12,067 nt of DNA from Bacteroidales bacterium (GCA_004555145.1 SFJB01000043.1:1-12067); one strand, 5' to 3'; counted from the stretch's first letter, positions 1-7,986 are shown. Numbers and translations are program-made. Notes: a model not told the origin generated them from the sequence alone.

Positions 1-809
1 ATAATCGGTTCTTCGTTGTCAGGAATCCTGATGACTTCCTTCTGACGCGGGTTCTCAACCGCCGGGATATCGGCGAAGGTGGACTTGATTTTTGCCTCCA
101 CCTCATCCACGTCGAAATCGCCCACTACCACAAGTGCCTGCATATCGGGACGATACCAGGTGTGGTAGAAATTTGTGAGGCTCTCAGGCTTGAAAGTCTT
201 GAGGTTTTCCTCGCTGCCGATGATAGTGGTGGTCGCGTACTTTGTGTCTCCATATATATAAGGTGAAGACTGTTCACGCATTCTCCAGGATGCGGTGTTG
301 CGGCTGCGCTTCTCCTCGAGTATCACTCCGCGCTCCTTGTCAATTTCTACAGGGTCGCAAGTTACGAAGTGGGAGTAGTCGTGCATTATGAGCAAACAGG
401 TGTCGATGACGGTAGGACGCACCAGAGGAATGTTGTTGAGCAGGTAAATGGTCTGTTCAACTCCGGTGGATGCATTCACGTTACCTCCGAAAGAAGCACC
501 GATGCTCTCAAGCCAGTTGAGTATTCCTTTCCCAGGGAAGTTCTTGGTGCCGTTGAAGCACATATGCTCGAGGAAGTGTGCGAGTCCGTCCTGGTCAGGC
601 TCTTCCTGAAGAGCACCCACGTTGGTGGCGAGGTAGAATTCGGCCCTTCCGGCAGGTTTGTCATTATGCCTGATGTAATAGGTCATCCCATTTTCGAGTT
701 TGCCTACTCGTGCAGCGGGATCATTGGGCAAAGTCGGCATCTGTTGGCCGTTTGCCAAAGCAGCGGTGCCGAAGAGTACCGCTGCAATCAAAAAGAATTT
801 TGCTTTCAT
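1..809 (-). CDS. M16 family zinc metallopeptidase, secreted, N-terminal part (gene runs off the left edge)
   Basis: This is the first 269 codons of a peptidase of the pitrilysin/insulinase family (M16). Residues 1-19 form a signal peptide: KAK, then a hydrophobic stretch, with a likely cut after ALA(19), so the product is exported to the periplasm or envelope. The inverted zinc motif HxxEH is seen as HFLEH at residues 78-82, with H78 and H82 as zinc ligands and E81 as catalytic base. E159, in the segment ERGVILEE, lies 77 residues after H82, the spacing expected of the third zinc ligand. GNVNAST (109-115) is also typical of the family. Bacteroidetes members are usually around 900 residues with repeated M16 domains, so most of the gene lies outside the window. 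The start is the ATG just before the signal peptide; no Shine-Dalgarno sequence precedes it. It has its own promoter behind the PFOR stop. The physiological substrate cannot be told. Confidence 0.93.
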   Translation of the reverse strand, partial: MKAKFFLIAAVLFGTAALANGQQMPTLPNDPAARVGKLENGMTYYIRHNDKPAGRAEFYLATNVGALQEEPDQDGLAHFLEHMCFNGTKNFPGKGILNWLESIGASFGGNVNASTGVEQTIYLLNNIPLVRPTVIDTCLLIMHDYSHFVTCDPVEIDKERGVILEEKRSRNTASWRMREQSSPYIYGDTKYATTTIIGSEENLKTFKPESLTNFYHTWYRPDMQALVVVGDFDVDEVEAKIKSTFADIPAVENPRQKEVIRIPDNEEPI

Positions 810-847
810 TTGATATATAAACAGTGTATTACTTCAATATTACACTG

Positions 848-877
848 CAAATATAATTCATTTTTTGCAATACACAA
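848..877 (-). promoter_or_regulatory. Bacteroidetes-type promoter of the M16 peptidase gene
   Basis: On the minus strand the -7 box TATATTTG occupies 848-855 and a TTG (-33 element) 875-877, with 19 nt between them. This matches the Bacteroidetes primary sigma consensus (TTG/TTTG, 19-21 nt, TAnnTTTG). The start of transcription would fall near 843, giving a leader of about 35 nt. The -33 element lies only about 15 nt beyond the PFOR stop codon, so some readthrough from PFOR is possible. Confidence 0.75.
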
Positions 878-891
878 TATTTTTGTGCCTA

Positions 892-3800
892 TTATTTGCC
901 TGCAAGCCTCTTGTAGGTCTCGAGGCGGATTTTCGCGAACTCTTCAGTCTTCTCGAGAAGCTCAGTGGCGTTCTCAGGGAAGAGCTTGTAAAGGGATGCG
1001 AAACGAACCTCACCCTTGAGGAAGTCCTGGAACTTGGTCCAGTCAGGCTCCTTGGAGTCGAGGGTGAACGGATTCTTTCCCTGTTCCTCGAGAAGAGGAT
1101 TGTAGCGGTAAAGCTGCCAGTATCCGCACTCTACTGCGAGTTTCTCTTCCTTCTGGCTCAGTCCCATACCGGCCTTAAGACCGTGGTTGATACAAGGGGC
1201 GTAAGCGATGATGAGGGATGGTCCGTCGTAAGCCTCGGCTTCCTTGATGGCGTTCATGTACTGTACAGGGCTTGCACCCATAGCAACCTGGGCTACATAT
1301 ACGTAACCGTAGCTCATCGCCATCATTCCGAGATCCTTCTTGCGTATCTTCTTGCCTGAAGCGGCAAACTTTGCAACTGCTCCAACCGGGGTGGCCTTTG
1401 AAGACTGGCCGCCGGTGTTGGAGTAAACCTCAGTATCGAGGACGAGCACGTTCACATTCTCACCGGAAGCGAGTACGTGGTCGAGTCCGCCGTAACCGAT
1501 ATCGTAGCTTGCGCCGTCACCGCCGAAGATCCACTGGCTGCGTGCAGGGATGAACTGCTTGATCTTGAGCAGGGACTTGCAGGTCTCGCAACCGCACTCT
1601 TCCATAAGAGGAACGAGCTTGTCGGCAACTTCGCGGGTCACAGCGTAGTCCTTCCTGTTGTCGAGCCACTTCTGGAAGAGAGCCTTCATCTCCTCGCTGC
1701 AGCACTCGCAGCTCAGACCCTTCTGCATCAGGGATGCAACGGTTTCGCGTATGCGCTCTGAACCGAGACGCATACCGAGTCCGAACTCGCAGAAGTCCTC
1801 GAAGAGGGAGTTGGCCCATGCAGGTCCGTGACCGTGGGCATCGGTGCAATATGGAGATGCAGGGAAGGAAGCGCCGTAGATGGAAGAGCATCCGGTAGCG
1901 TTGGCAATCATCATGTGGTCGCCGAAGAGTTGGGTGATGTTCTTGATGTATGGGGTCTCGCCGCAACCTGCGCAGGCACCGGAGAACTCGAAGAGAGGCT
2001 GTGCGAACTGCGCGTTCTTCATATTGGACTTAGGATCGCCAGGGGTCTTGTAGCCCACCTTGGTATTGAGGTAGTCGAAGTTGGCCTGGTCGTCTGCGTG
2101 GTCAAGGTAGGAAGCCATTGAAAGGGCCTTGTCCTTGGCGAGACATACGTCAACGCAGTTGCCGCAACCCGTACAGTCGGCCACAGATACGCTGAGGGCG
2201 TATTTGTATTCCTTGAGGTTGGCCTTGCCGTCAGCGAGCTTGACTCCGGCAGGAGCAGCTGCAGCCTCGTCTGCGTTGAGGAGGAACGGACGTATTGCAG
2301 CGTGAGGGCAGACAAATGCACAGGTGTTGCACTGGATACACTTCTCCGCATCCCATACAGGGACATTCACCGCTACGCCGCGCTTCTCGTAAGCAGCTGT
2401 GCCGGCAGGCATTGTACCGTCCTTGTATGGCATGAAGCTGCTGACAGGGAGGGTGTCTCCGCACTGGGCGTTGACCACGTCGGCAATTTCCTTGACGAAA
2501 GGAGTGGCGAGACGTCCTGCATTAGGATTGACGAACTTGGCGTTGATGTTTGCCCACTCGGCAGGAACCTTGACCTCGATGTACTCCCCACCGCGGTCGA
2601 TGGCTGCGTAGTTCATGTTGACGATGTTCTCACCCTTCTTGCCGTAGGACTTGAGGGCGGCGTCCTTCATATACTTCACAGCGTCGTCAGCAGGGATGAT
2701 GCCGGTGATGCGGAAGAATGCGCTCTGGAGAATGGTGTTGGTGCGGTTGCCCAGACCGATCTCTGCCGCAATCTTGGTGGCGTTGATGATATAGAGCTTG
2801 ATCTTCTTGCGTCCAATGACTGACTTTACGAAGTCAGGGATGCGCTCGAGGGTCTCCTCTTCGTTCCAGAGGGAGTTGAGAAGGAGGCTGCCGCCTTCCT
2901 TGATACCCTTGAGTACGTCGTACTTCTCGAGATAAGAAGGTACGTGGCAGGCTACGAAGTCAGGAGTGTTCACGAGGTAAGGGGCCTTGATAGGGGACTT
3001 GCCGAATCTGAGGTGTGAACAGGTGTAGCCGCCGGACTTCTTGGAGTCGTAGTCGAAGTATGCCTGGCTGTAAAGTTCGGTGTGGGTACCGATGATCTTG
3101 ATGGTGTTCTTGTTGGCACCTACGGTACCGTCGGATCCGAGGCCGTAGAACTTGCACTCGGTGGTGCCCTTCTTCACGATGGATACCTCACCCTTGGTAG
3201 GAAGGCTCTTGAAGGTCACGTCATCCAGGATGCCGATGGTGAAGTCGGTCTTAGGCTCCTTGCGCTCGAGGTTGTCGAACACTGCGATGATCTGGGCCGG
3301 AGTGGTGTCCTTTGAAGAAAGACCGTAGCGGCCGCCGATTACGAGCGGTGCGTTCTCCTTGCCCTGGAAGAGAGCCTTTACGTCGAGGTAGAGAGGCTCG
3401 CCGAGAGCACCCGGCTCCTTAGTCCTGTCGAGGACTGCAATCTTCCTAACGCTCTTAGGAAGCACCTTGAGGAGGTACTTCTCGGAGAACGGACGGTAGA
3501 GGTGCACTGTGATGACGCCGTACTTGCGTCCGCGTGCGGCGAGGTAGTCAACGGTCTCCTTGGCGGTCTCGGTGACTGATCCCATAGCCACGATAACGCA
3601 CTCTGCGTCCTTGGCTCCGTAATACTCGAACGGACGGTACTGGCGTCCGGTAAGTTCTCCGATTTCACCCATATAGCGGGCTACGATATCAGGAACTGCC
3701 TCGTAAACCTGGTTGCGGGACTCGACTGCCTGGAAGTAAACGTCACCGTTCTGGGCAGTGCCCCTGGTGACAGGAGCGTCAGGGTTGAGGGCGCGGGCAC

Positions 3801-4416
3801 GGAAATTCTCAAGGGACTTGGTGCTGACCATCTTCCTGAGCTCATCCTCGTCGAGAGCTTCGATTTTCTGGATTTCGTGTGAGGTGCGGAAGCCGTCGAA
3901 GAAATGCAGGAACGGCACCGAAGACTTGATTGCGGAGAGGTGTGCCACTGCGGCGAGGTCCTGAGCCTCCTGGACTGAACCGGAAGCGAGCATCGCGAAA
4001 CCTGTCTGGCGGCAGGCCATCACGTCCTGGTGGTCTCCGAAAATGGAGAGGGCGTGGGATGCAAGGGCGCGGGCGGATACGTGGAACACTGCAGGAAGCA
4101 GCTCACCGGCAATCTTGTACATATTTGGAATCATCAGGAGAAGACCCTGAGAAGCCGTATAGGTGGTAGTAAGGGCACCAGCCTGAAGGGATCCGTGGAC
4201 AGCGCCGGCAGCACCAGCCTCACTCTGCATCTCGGTGACCTTTACGGTTTCACCCCAAAGGTTCTTCTTGCCGTGAGCGGCCCACTCGTCAACATTCTCA
4301 GCCATTGTTGAGGATGGTGTGATCGGATAGATGGCCGCATGCTCGCTGAACAGATACGCTATGTTCGAAGCGGCCTGGTTACCGTCACAGGTGATGAATT
4401 TTTTTTCTTTTGCCAT
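892..4416 (-). CDS. nifJ: Pyruvate:ferredoxin (flavodoxin) oxidoreductase, single-chain
   Basis: PFOR oxidatively decarboxylates pyruvate with CoA to acetyl-CoA and CO2, passing electrons to ferredoxin or flavodoxin; it is a cytoplasmic core enzyme of anaerobic fermentation. At 1174 residues it has the usual length of single-chain PFORs that lack the C-terminal extension of the Desulfovibrio enzyme. Visible in order: YPITPSS (30-36) and E66 of the pyruvate/TPP site; a domain with R116 in the segment SARALASH; a two-cluster ferredoxin domain with C693/C696/C699/C703 and C748/C751/C754/C758; the ACAGCGE and NATGCSS cysteines for the proximal 4Fe-4S cluster; the TPP/Mg signature starting GDG (966-968) and ending NTGG (N1000); and a late CINHG cysteine. 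A region between the proximal cluster and the TPP motif carries six extra cysteines, and the common GDGWAYD reads GDGASYD. The start gives the canonical N-terminus; the upstream promoter supports it. It is transcribed alone, divergently from pdxB. Confidence 0.98.
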   Translation of the reverse strand: MAKEKKFITCDGNQAASNIAYLFSEHAAIYPITPSSTMAENVDEWAAHGKKNLWGETVKVTEMQSEAGAAGAVHGSLQAGALTTTYTASQGLLLMIPNMYKIAGELLPAVFHVSARALASHALSIFGDHQDVMACRQTGFAMLASGSVQEAQDLAAVAHLSAIKSSVPFLHFFDGFRTSHEIQKIEALDEDELRKMVSTKSLENFRARALNPDAPVTRGTAQNGDVYFQAVESRNQVYEAVPDIVARYMGEIGELTGRQYRPFEYYGAKDAECVIVAMGSVTETAKETVDYLAARGRKYGVITVHLYRPFSEKYLLKVLPKSVRKIAVLDRTKEPGALGEPLYLDVKALFQGKENAPLVIGGRYGLSSKDTTPAQIIAVFDNLERKEPKTDFTIGILDDVTFKSLPTKGEVSIVKKGTTECKFYGLGSDGTVGANKNTIKIIGTHTELYSQAYFDYDSKKSGGYTCSHLRFGKSPIKAPYLVNTPDFVACHVPSYLEKYDVLKGIKEGGSLLLNSLWNEEETLERIPDFVKSVIGRKKIKLYIINATKIAAEIGLGNRTNTILQSAFFRITGIIPADDAVKYMKDAALKSYGKKGENIVNMNYAAIDRGGEYIEVKVPAEWANINAKFVNPNAGRLATPFVKEIADVVNAQCGDTLPVSSFMPYKDGTMPAGTAAYEKRGVAVNVPVWDAEKCIQCNTCAFVCPHAAIRPFLLNADEAAAAPAGVKLADGKANLKEYKYALSVSVADCTGCGNCVDVCLAKDKALSMASYLDHADDQANFDYLNTKVGYKTPGDPKSNMKNAQFAQPLFEFSGACAGCGETPYIKNITQLFGDHMMIANATGCSSIYGASFPASPYCTDAHGHGPAWANSLFEDFCEFGLGMRLGSERIRETVASLMQKGLSCECCSEEMKALFQKWLDNRKDYAVTREVADKLVPLMEECGCETCKSLLKIKQFIPARSQWIFGGDGASYDIGYGGLDHVLASGENVNVLVLDTEVYSNTGGQSSKATPVGAVAKFAASGKKIRKKDLGMMAMSYGYVYVAQVAMGASPVQYMNAIKEAEAYDGPSLIIAYAPCINHGLKAGMGLSQKEEKLAVECGYWQLYRYNPLLEEQGKNPFTLDSKEPDWTKFQDFLKGEVRFASLYKLFPENATELLEKTEEFAKIRLETYKRLAGK

Positions 4417-4479
4417 AATGAATATTACTATTTTGGTTTTAGTTAAATCTGACTTTCAGCCAATTGTTCATAATACGCA

Positions 4480-4511
4480 CAAATATACGAATAAATCGGC
4501 AATTTCTCAAA
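4480..4511 (-). promoter_or_regulatory. Bacteroidetes-type promoter of the PFOR gene
   Basis: On the minus strand the -7 box TATATTTG lies at 4480-4487 and a full -33 TTTG at 4508-4511, exactly 20 nt apart. This is a near-perfect match to the Bacteroidetes consensus, as expected for a highly expressed catabolic gene. Transcription would start near 4475, giving an AT-rich leader of about 58 nt without a Shine-Dalgarno sequence. Confidence 0.8.
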
Positions 4512-4520
4512 GAAAAAGAT

Positions 4521-4528
4521 TAGCTTTG
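4521..4528 (+). promoter_or_regulatory. Probable -7 box of the pdxB promoter
   Basis: TAGCTTTG matches TAnnTTTG on the plus strand, about 40 nt before the pdxB start codon. No good TTG is seen 19-21 nt upstream, so the promoter may be weak. It sits back to back with the PFOR promoter, whose -33 element is only 9 nt away, so RNA polymerase binding at the two could interfere. Confidence 0.5.
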
Positions 4529-4568
4529 CGAGGGTTTTCAATAGCTTGTTTGTGAAGATGTACGCTTT

Positions 4569-5696
4569 ATGAAGATAGTATGCGATGACAGAATTCCTTA
4601 CCTGCGCGGAGTTTTTGAGGGCGTGGCGGAGTGCGTGTACCTCCCGGGGGCGCAGACCAGGAGGGAGGACTTGTTGGATGCGGATGCCGTAATCACAAGA
4701 ACCAGAACGGTTTGCGGCCCGGAACTCCTGGAGGGCACCCGGGTGCGATTCATCGCAAGCGCGACCATAGGCACCGACCACATAGACAAAGATTGGTGCG
4801 CGAAGCACGGCATAGCCTGGAGCAATGCTCCCGCTTGCAATTCAGCCTCGGTGAGGCAGTACATAGCCTCGGCGCTGTGCGTATTGAAGAGGCGCCATTC
4901 CCTGGATTTCAGCAAGCTTACGCTGGGAGTCGTGGGCGTGGGCAACGTGGGGTCGAAGGTGGCGGAGCTGGGACGCGCCCTGGGCATGAAACTGCTGCTC
5001 TGCGATCCTCCGCGCGCTGCTCTTGAAGGAGGGGACGCGTTCACTGACCTGGACACGCTATGGCAGGGCAGCGACATAGTGAGCCTGCACGTGCCGCTTG
5101 AGCGTGAGGGCCTGTACCCTACAGTGCACCTCATCGATTCGAGGAGACTTGGCTCGAATGACAATAAGGACAGGATACTTATCAACAGTTCCCGTGGGGC
5201 GGTGGTGGACAATGCTGCGCTGCGCGATGCCCTGGAGGCGGGAAGGCTGAAGGCGGCGGTGCTGGACGTTTGGGAAGGCGAGCCGCAGATAGACCGCAAG
5301 CTGCTGGAACTTGTGGATATCGCGACCCCTCATATAGCCGGGTACAGCGCCGACGGCAAGGCGATGGGGACGATGATGGCCGTACGTGCCGTTGCAGAAG
5401 CGCTCGACCTGCCCCTGAAGGACTGGAAGGCGGAAGGAATTCCGGAGCCTGAAGGTGGTCTGGTGTACGAGTGCGGGGCGGGGGAGGACCTGGTGGAAAG
5501 GGCCCTGCTGGCGAGCTACGACATACTTGCGGATGATGCTGCCCTTCGTGCCCACCCCGAGGACTTCGAGTATCTGAGGGGGCACTATCCCGTTAGAAGG
5601 GAAGCTCCCGCCTGGACAATAAGACTGCACGGGGCAGACGAGTCTCAGGCGGACGCTCTCAGAAAGCTGGGTTTCGGCAAAGTCCTTACAGTATAG
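4569..5696 (+). CDS. pdxB: 4-phosphoerythronate dehydrogenase (erythronate-4-phosphate dehydrogenase)
   Basis: PdxB oxidises 4-phosphoerythronate to 2-oxo-3-hydroxy-4-phosphobutanoate, the second step of the DXP-dependent pyridoxal phosphate pathway. It belongs to the D-2-hydroxyacid dehydrogenase family. The 375 residues match the length of E. coli PdxB (378). The Rossmann motif GVGNVG is at 123-128. The catalytic set is R209 (in NSSRGA), E238 (in GEP) and H255 (in TPHIAGYS), nearly the E. coli numbering. ATIGTDHID (65-73) and PHIAGYSADGKA are PdxB hallmarks that separate it from SerA and lactate dehydrogenases. Residues from about 290 form the C-terminal dimerisation domain, which looks divergent. 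The loop GSNDNKD (195-201) before the catalytic arginine is somewhat extended. It stands alone, with no other pdx gene in the window, and its last 11 bases overlap the convergent fabD. No Shine-Dalgarno sequence is seen. Confidence 0.93.
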   Translation: MKIVCDDRIPYLRGVFEGVAECVYLPGAQTRREDLLDADAVITRTRTVCGPELLEGTRVRFIASATIGTDHIDKDWCAKHGIAWSNAPACNSASVRQYIASALCVLKRRHSLDFSKLTLGVVGVGNVGSKVAELGRALGMKLLLCDPPRAALEGGDAFTDLDTLWQGSDIVSLHVPLEREGLYPTVHLIDSRRLGSNDNKDRILINSSRGAVVDNAALRDALEAGRLKAAVLDVWEGEPQIDRKLLELVDIATPHIAGYSADGKAMGTMMAVRAVAEALDLPLKDWKAEGIPEPEGGLVYECGAGEDLVERALLASYDILADDAALRAHPEDFEYLRGHYPVRREAPAWTIRLHGADESQADALRKLGFGKVLTV

Positions 5697-6570
5697 TGAC
5701 TTCCACACCCATAGAGCCGGAAATTCTTTTGACAAGACCCTGGAGCACGGTTCCCGGTCCGAGTTCGCGGAACTCGCCGGCGCCGTCGGCAATCATATTC
5801 TTCACCGTCTGGGTCCATTTCACCGGAGAGGTGAGCTGGAGCAGGAGGTTCTCCTTGATGACCTTAGGGTCGGTCTCCGCACAGGCGCTGACATTCTGGT
5901 AGATAGGGCAGGACGGGGTCTTCACCTCGGTCTTGTCTATGGCTTTTGCCAGTTCTATCCTTGCAGGCTCCATAAGAGGGGAGTGGAAGGCTCCGCTGAC
6001 GCTCAGCGGAAGGGCTCGCTTGGCCCCCGCTGCCTTCAGGGCGGCACAGGCGTTCTCCACTGCCTGCCTCTCGCCGGAAATCACTATCTGTCCGTCGCAG
6101 TTGTAGTTGGCCGGAATCACCAGGCCTTCAGTGCTCTCGCAAATCTGTTCCACGCTTTCGTTCGGCAGACCTATGATGGCTGCCATAATCCCCGGAACCT
6201 TCTCGCAGCAGAGCTGCATCTGCTCGGCGCGCACGGCGACCAGCCTCAAGGCATCTTCGAAATCCACGGCTCCGCAGGCCACGAGGGCAGAAAACTCTCC
6301 CAGGGAATGTCCTCCCACCATATCCGGTGCAGGCAGGCCTTCGCTGCACAGAGCCTTGCATACTGAATGGAGGAAAATTGCAGGCTGGGTGACCTTGGTT
6401 GCCCTGAGGTCTTCGTCACTGCCTTCGAACATTATGTCCGTGAGATTGAATCCGAGGATATCATTGGCCCTGAGCATCATTTCACGGGCTTTGGTGCTGC
6501 TTTCATAAAGGTCTTTGCCCATTCCGGAGAACTGGGCTCCCTGACCTGGAAACATAAATACTGTCTTCAT
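5686..6570 (-). CDS. fabD: Malonyl-CoA:ACP transacylase
   Basis: FabD moves the malonyl group from CoA to acyl carrier protein, supplying the extender unit for type II fatty acid synthesis in the cytoplasm. The 294-residue length is typical of the stand-alone enzyme (E. coli about 309). Visible motifs are FPGQGAQ (7-13; oxyanion hole), the nucleophile S89 in GHSLGE (87-92), R114 in VAVRAEQ (binds the malonyl carboxylate), H196 in GAFHSPLM (catalytic dyad) and Q245 before TSPVKW. All catalytic residues are present. The start codon precedes the canonical TVFMFPGQG opening, with AAAGGA about 11 nt upstream as a weak ribosome binding site. It is not next to other fab genes here. Its 3' end overlaps that of the convergent pdxB, and its 5' end faces the alcohol dehydrogenase gene. 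Confidence 0.97.
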   Translation of the reverse strand: MKTVFMFPGQGAQFSGMGKDLYESSTKAREMMLRANDILGFNLTDIMFEGSDEDLRATKVTQPAIFLHSVCKALCSEGLPAPDMVGGHSLGEFSALVACGAVDFEDALRLVAVRAEQMQLCCEKVPGIMAAIIGLPNESVEQICESTEGLVIPANYNCDGQIVISGERQAVENACAALKAAGAKRALPLSVSGAFHSPLMEPARIELAKAIDKTEVKTPSCPIYQNVSACAETDPKVIKENLLLQLTSPVKWTQTVKNMIADGAGEFRELGPGTVLQGLVKRISGSMGVEVTIL

Positions 6571-6609
6571 ATTCCTATTCTTTCCTTTGACCTGGGGTCA
6601 ATTTTTCAG

Positions 6610-6617
6610 CAAAAATA
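6610..6617 (-). promoter_or_regulatory. Probable -7 box of the fabD promoter
   Basis: On the minus strand the sequence reads TATTTTTG, matching TAnnTTTG, about 40 nt before the fabD start codon. A TTG at the right distance is not present (the nearest is 27 nt upstream), so the -33 part is unsupported. It lies 14 bp from the divergent -7 box at 6632-6639. Confidence 0.45.
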
Positions 6618-6631
6618 CAGAAAAAACTTAA

Positions 6632-6639
6632 TATATTTG
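6632..6639 (+). promoter_or_regulatory. Probable -7 box of the alcohol dehydrogenase promoter
   Basis: TATATTTG, the preferred Bacteroidetes -7 sequence, lies 28 nt before the alcohol dehydrogenase start codon, giving a leader of roughly 24 nt. No clear -33 TTG is seen at 19-21 nt upstream, where the divergent fabD -7 box lies instead. Confidence 0.55.
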
Positions 6640-6667
6640 TATGCCAATAATGTAACAATAACTGCAA

Positions 6668-7849
6668 ATGGTTGATTTCAAGTACTATGCGCCGACAGAG
6701 GTCGTCTTCGGCAAGGATTCTGAGAGGCAGCTTCCCGCTCTCCTGAAAAAATACGGGGCCGGCAGGGTTCTCCTTCACTATGGCGGTTCCAGCGCCGAGC
6801 GCTCCGGCCTGCTCCCAAGGGTAAGGGGTATGCTTTCCGAAGCCGGCATTGCCTTCATTGAGCTTGGCGGAGTGGTCCCCAACCCGCGTCTGAGTCTGGT
6901 TAGAAAGGGTATAGAACTCTGCCGAAAAGAGGGCGTGGACTTCATTCTTGCCGTTGGCGGTGGTTCGGTCATCGACTCCTGCAAGGCCATCAGTTCCGGC
7001 ATGTACCTCGACGGCGACGTGTGGGATCTCTTTCTCCGGAAGGCCGAGGCCAGCCGTTTCCTGCCAATAGGATGCGTCCTGACAATTCCTGCTGCGGGAA
7101 GTGAGATGAGCGGGGGCAGCGTCATTACCAATGAGGAGGGAAATCTCAAGAAGGACTACTGCAATGACAGCCTGCGCTGCAAGTTCGCGGTCATGAATCC
7201 TGAGCTCACCTACACCCTCCCCGCCTGGCAGACAGCCTGCGGTGCCGTGGATATGATGATGCATACCATGGAGAGGTATTTCACCAAGGAGGACGATATG
7301 GAAGTGACGGACGCAATTGCCGAAGCGATACTGCGGACGGTGATCAAAGTGGCTCCTAAGGTGCTCAGAAACCCTCACGACTACACCCTGAGGGCTCAGT
7401 TGATGTGGGCCGGCAGCCTCGCCCACAACGACCTCACGGGTTGCGGCACGACAGATGACTGGGGTACACACAACATTGAACATGAGCTCAGCGGAATGTT
7501 CGACGTGAGCCACGGTGCTGGACTTGCCGCCGTATGGGGAAGCTGGGCCCGCTATGTGCGTTCCGAGAACCTGCCGCGTTTCGTGCGCTTTGCTGTGAAC
7601 GTGATGGGTGTGGAGCAGGATTTCCACAGTCCGGAAGCTACCGCGGAGGCGGGAATCCGGGCGATGGAGGATTTCTTCCGCAGCCTTGGTATGCCCGTGA
7701 ACCTGCGTGAACTCACCGGGATTGAAGTCAGCGAGGAACAGATTTCCGAGATGGCTGACAAATGTTCCGAATGGGGCACCCGCACCGTGGGCGCTCTGAA
7801 AGTGCTTTCTCGCGACGACGTGGCGGAAATATACAGGATGGCAAGATAG
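6668..7849 (+). CDS. Iron-dependent alcohol dehydrogenase, YqhD/butanol dehydrogenase type
   Basis: This is a family III (iron-activated) alcohol dehydrogenase that reduces aldehydes to alcohols with NAD(P)H in the cytoplasm; in a fermenting anaerobe it would dispose of reducing power or detoxify aldehydes. The 393 residues match BdhA/YqhD (about 387). The nucleotide-binding GGGSVID is at 97-103. The metal ligands are D195, H199, H268 and H282, with the family spacing: four residues between the first pair and fourteen between the last pair. YGGSS (38-42), with no aspartate at the cofactor-selecting site, resembles NADPH-using YqhD more than NAD-using FucO; this is inference. The N-terminus VDFKYYAPTEVVFG is typical, supporting the start. 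No Shine-Dalgarno sequence is seen. The stop codon lies 8 nt before the -33 element of the tRNA operon promoter, so readthrough into that operon is possible. The true substrate is unknown. Confidence 0.93.
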   Translation: MVDFKYYAPTEVVFGKDSERQLPALLKKYGAGRVLLHYGGSSAERSGLLPRVRGMLSEAGIAFIELGGVVPNPRLSLVRKGIELCRKEGVDFILAVGGGSVIDSCKAISSGMYLDGDVWDLFLRKAEASRFLPIGCVLTIPAAGSEMSGGSVITNEEGNLKKDYCNDSLRCKFAVMNPELTYTLPAWQTACGAVDMMMHTMERYFTKEDDMEVTDAIAEAILRTVIKVAPKVLRNPHDYTLRAQLMWAGSLAHNDLTGCGTTDDWGTHNIEHELSGMFDVSHGAGLAAVWGSWARYVRSENLPRFVRFAVNVMGVEQDFHSPEATAEAGIRAMEDFFRSLGMPVNLRELTGIEVSEEQISEMADKCSEWGTRTVGALKVLSRDDVAEIYRMAR

Positions 7850-7857
7850 TTTTTCCC

Positions 7858-7888
7858 TTTGACATTTTTAGGAAAATAGGTATATTTG
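7858..7888 (+). promoter_or_regulatory. Consensus Bacteroidetes promoter of the tRNA-Arg/aromatic operon
   Basis: TTTG at 7858-7861, 19 nt, then TATATTTG at 7881-7888 is the full Bacteroidetes consensus and the best promoter in the window. Transcription would begin about 5 nt before the tRNA at 7900, as expected for a tRNA promoter. No other promoter is seen before pheA, so it probably drives the whole downstream gene set. Confidence 0.82.
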
Positions 7889-7899
7889 CAACTTGTCCG

Positions 7900-7971
7900 G
7901 CCCCCTTAGTTTAATGGATAAAATTTAGGATTCCGGTTCCTACGATAGGCGTTCGATTCGCCTAGGGGGTA
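7900..7971 (+). tRNA. tRNA-Arg (anticodon CCG)
   Basis: The 72 nt fold into a complete cloverleaf. The acceptor stem is 7900-7906 with 7964-7970 (seven pairs, the first G-U), with discriminator A at 7971. The D arm is 7909-7924, with a four-pair stem and a GG-containing loop that includes the A20 arginine identity base. The anticodon stem is 7926-7930 with 7938-7942 (five pairs), around the loop TTCCGGT with anticodon CCG at 7933-7935. A 4-nt variable loop follows, then the T stem 7947-7951 with 7959-7963 around TTCGATT. CCA is not encoded. It reads CGG arginine codons. It is the first gene after a consensus promoter and lies 15 nt before pheA, so it would be cut out of the operon transcript by RNase P and 3' processing. 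Confidence 0.95.
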
Positions 7972-7986
7972 CAAATAGACACTGAA

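Noticed and set aside
369..1019. 216-codon plus-strand frame across the M16 gene start and the PFOR 3' end
   Set aside because: It crosses the intergenic promoter and two real genes on the other strand, and shows no recognisable domain.
5058..5792. 244-codon open frame opposite pdxB (and another at 4598-5299)
   Set aside because: Low-complexity shadow translations of a gene with intact PdxB catalytic motifs.
6575..7627. 350-codon open frame antisense to the alcohol dehydrogenase gene
   Set aside because: It lies wholly opposite a well-supported enzyme gene, shows no family motif, is rich in His/Arg/Ala as shadow frames are, and starts without any promoter of its own.
7850..7899. Possible terminator after the alcohol dehydrogenase gene (T run at 7850-7854)
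   Set aside because: The T run is not preceded by a GC-rich hairpin; the stretch is better explained by the tRNA operon promoter.
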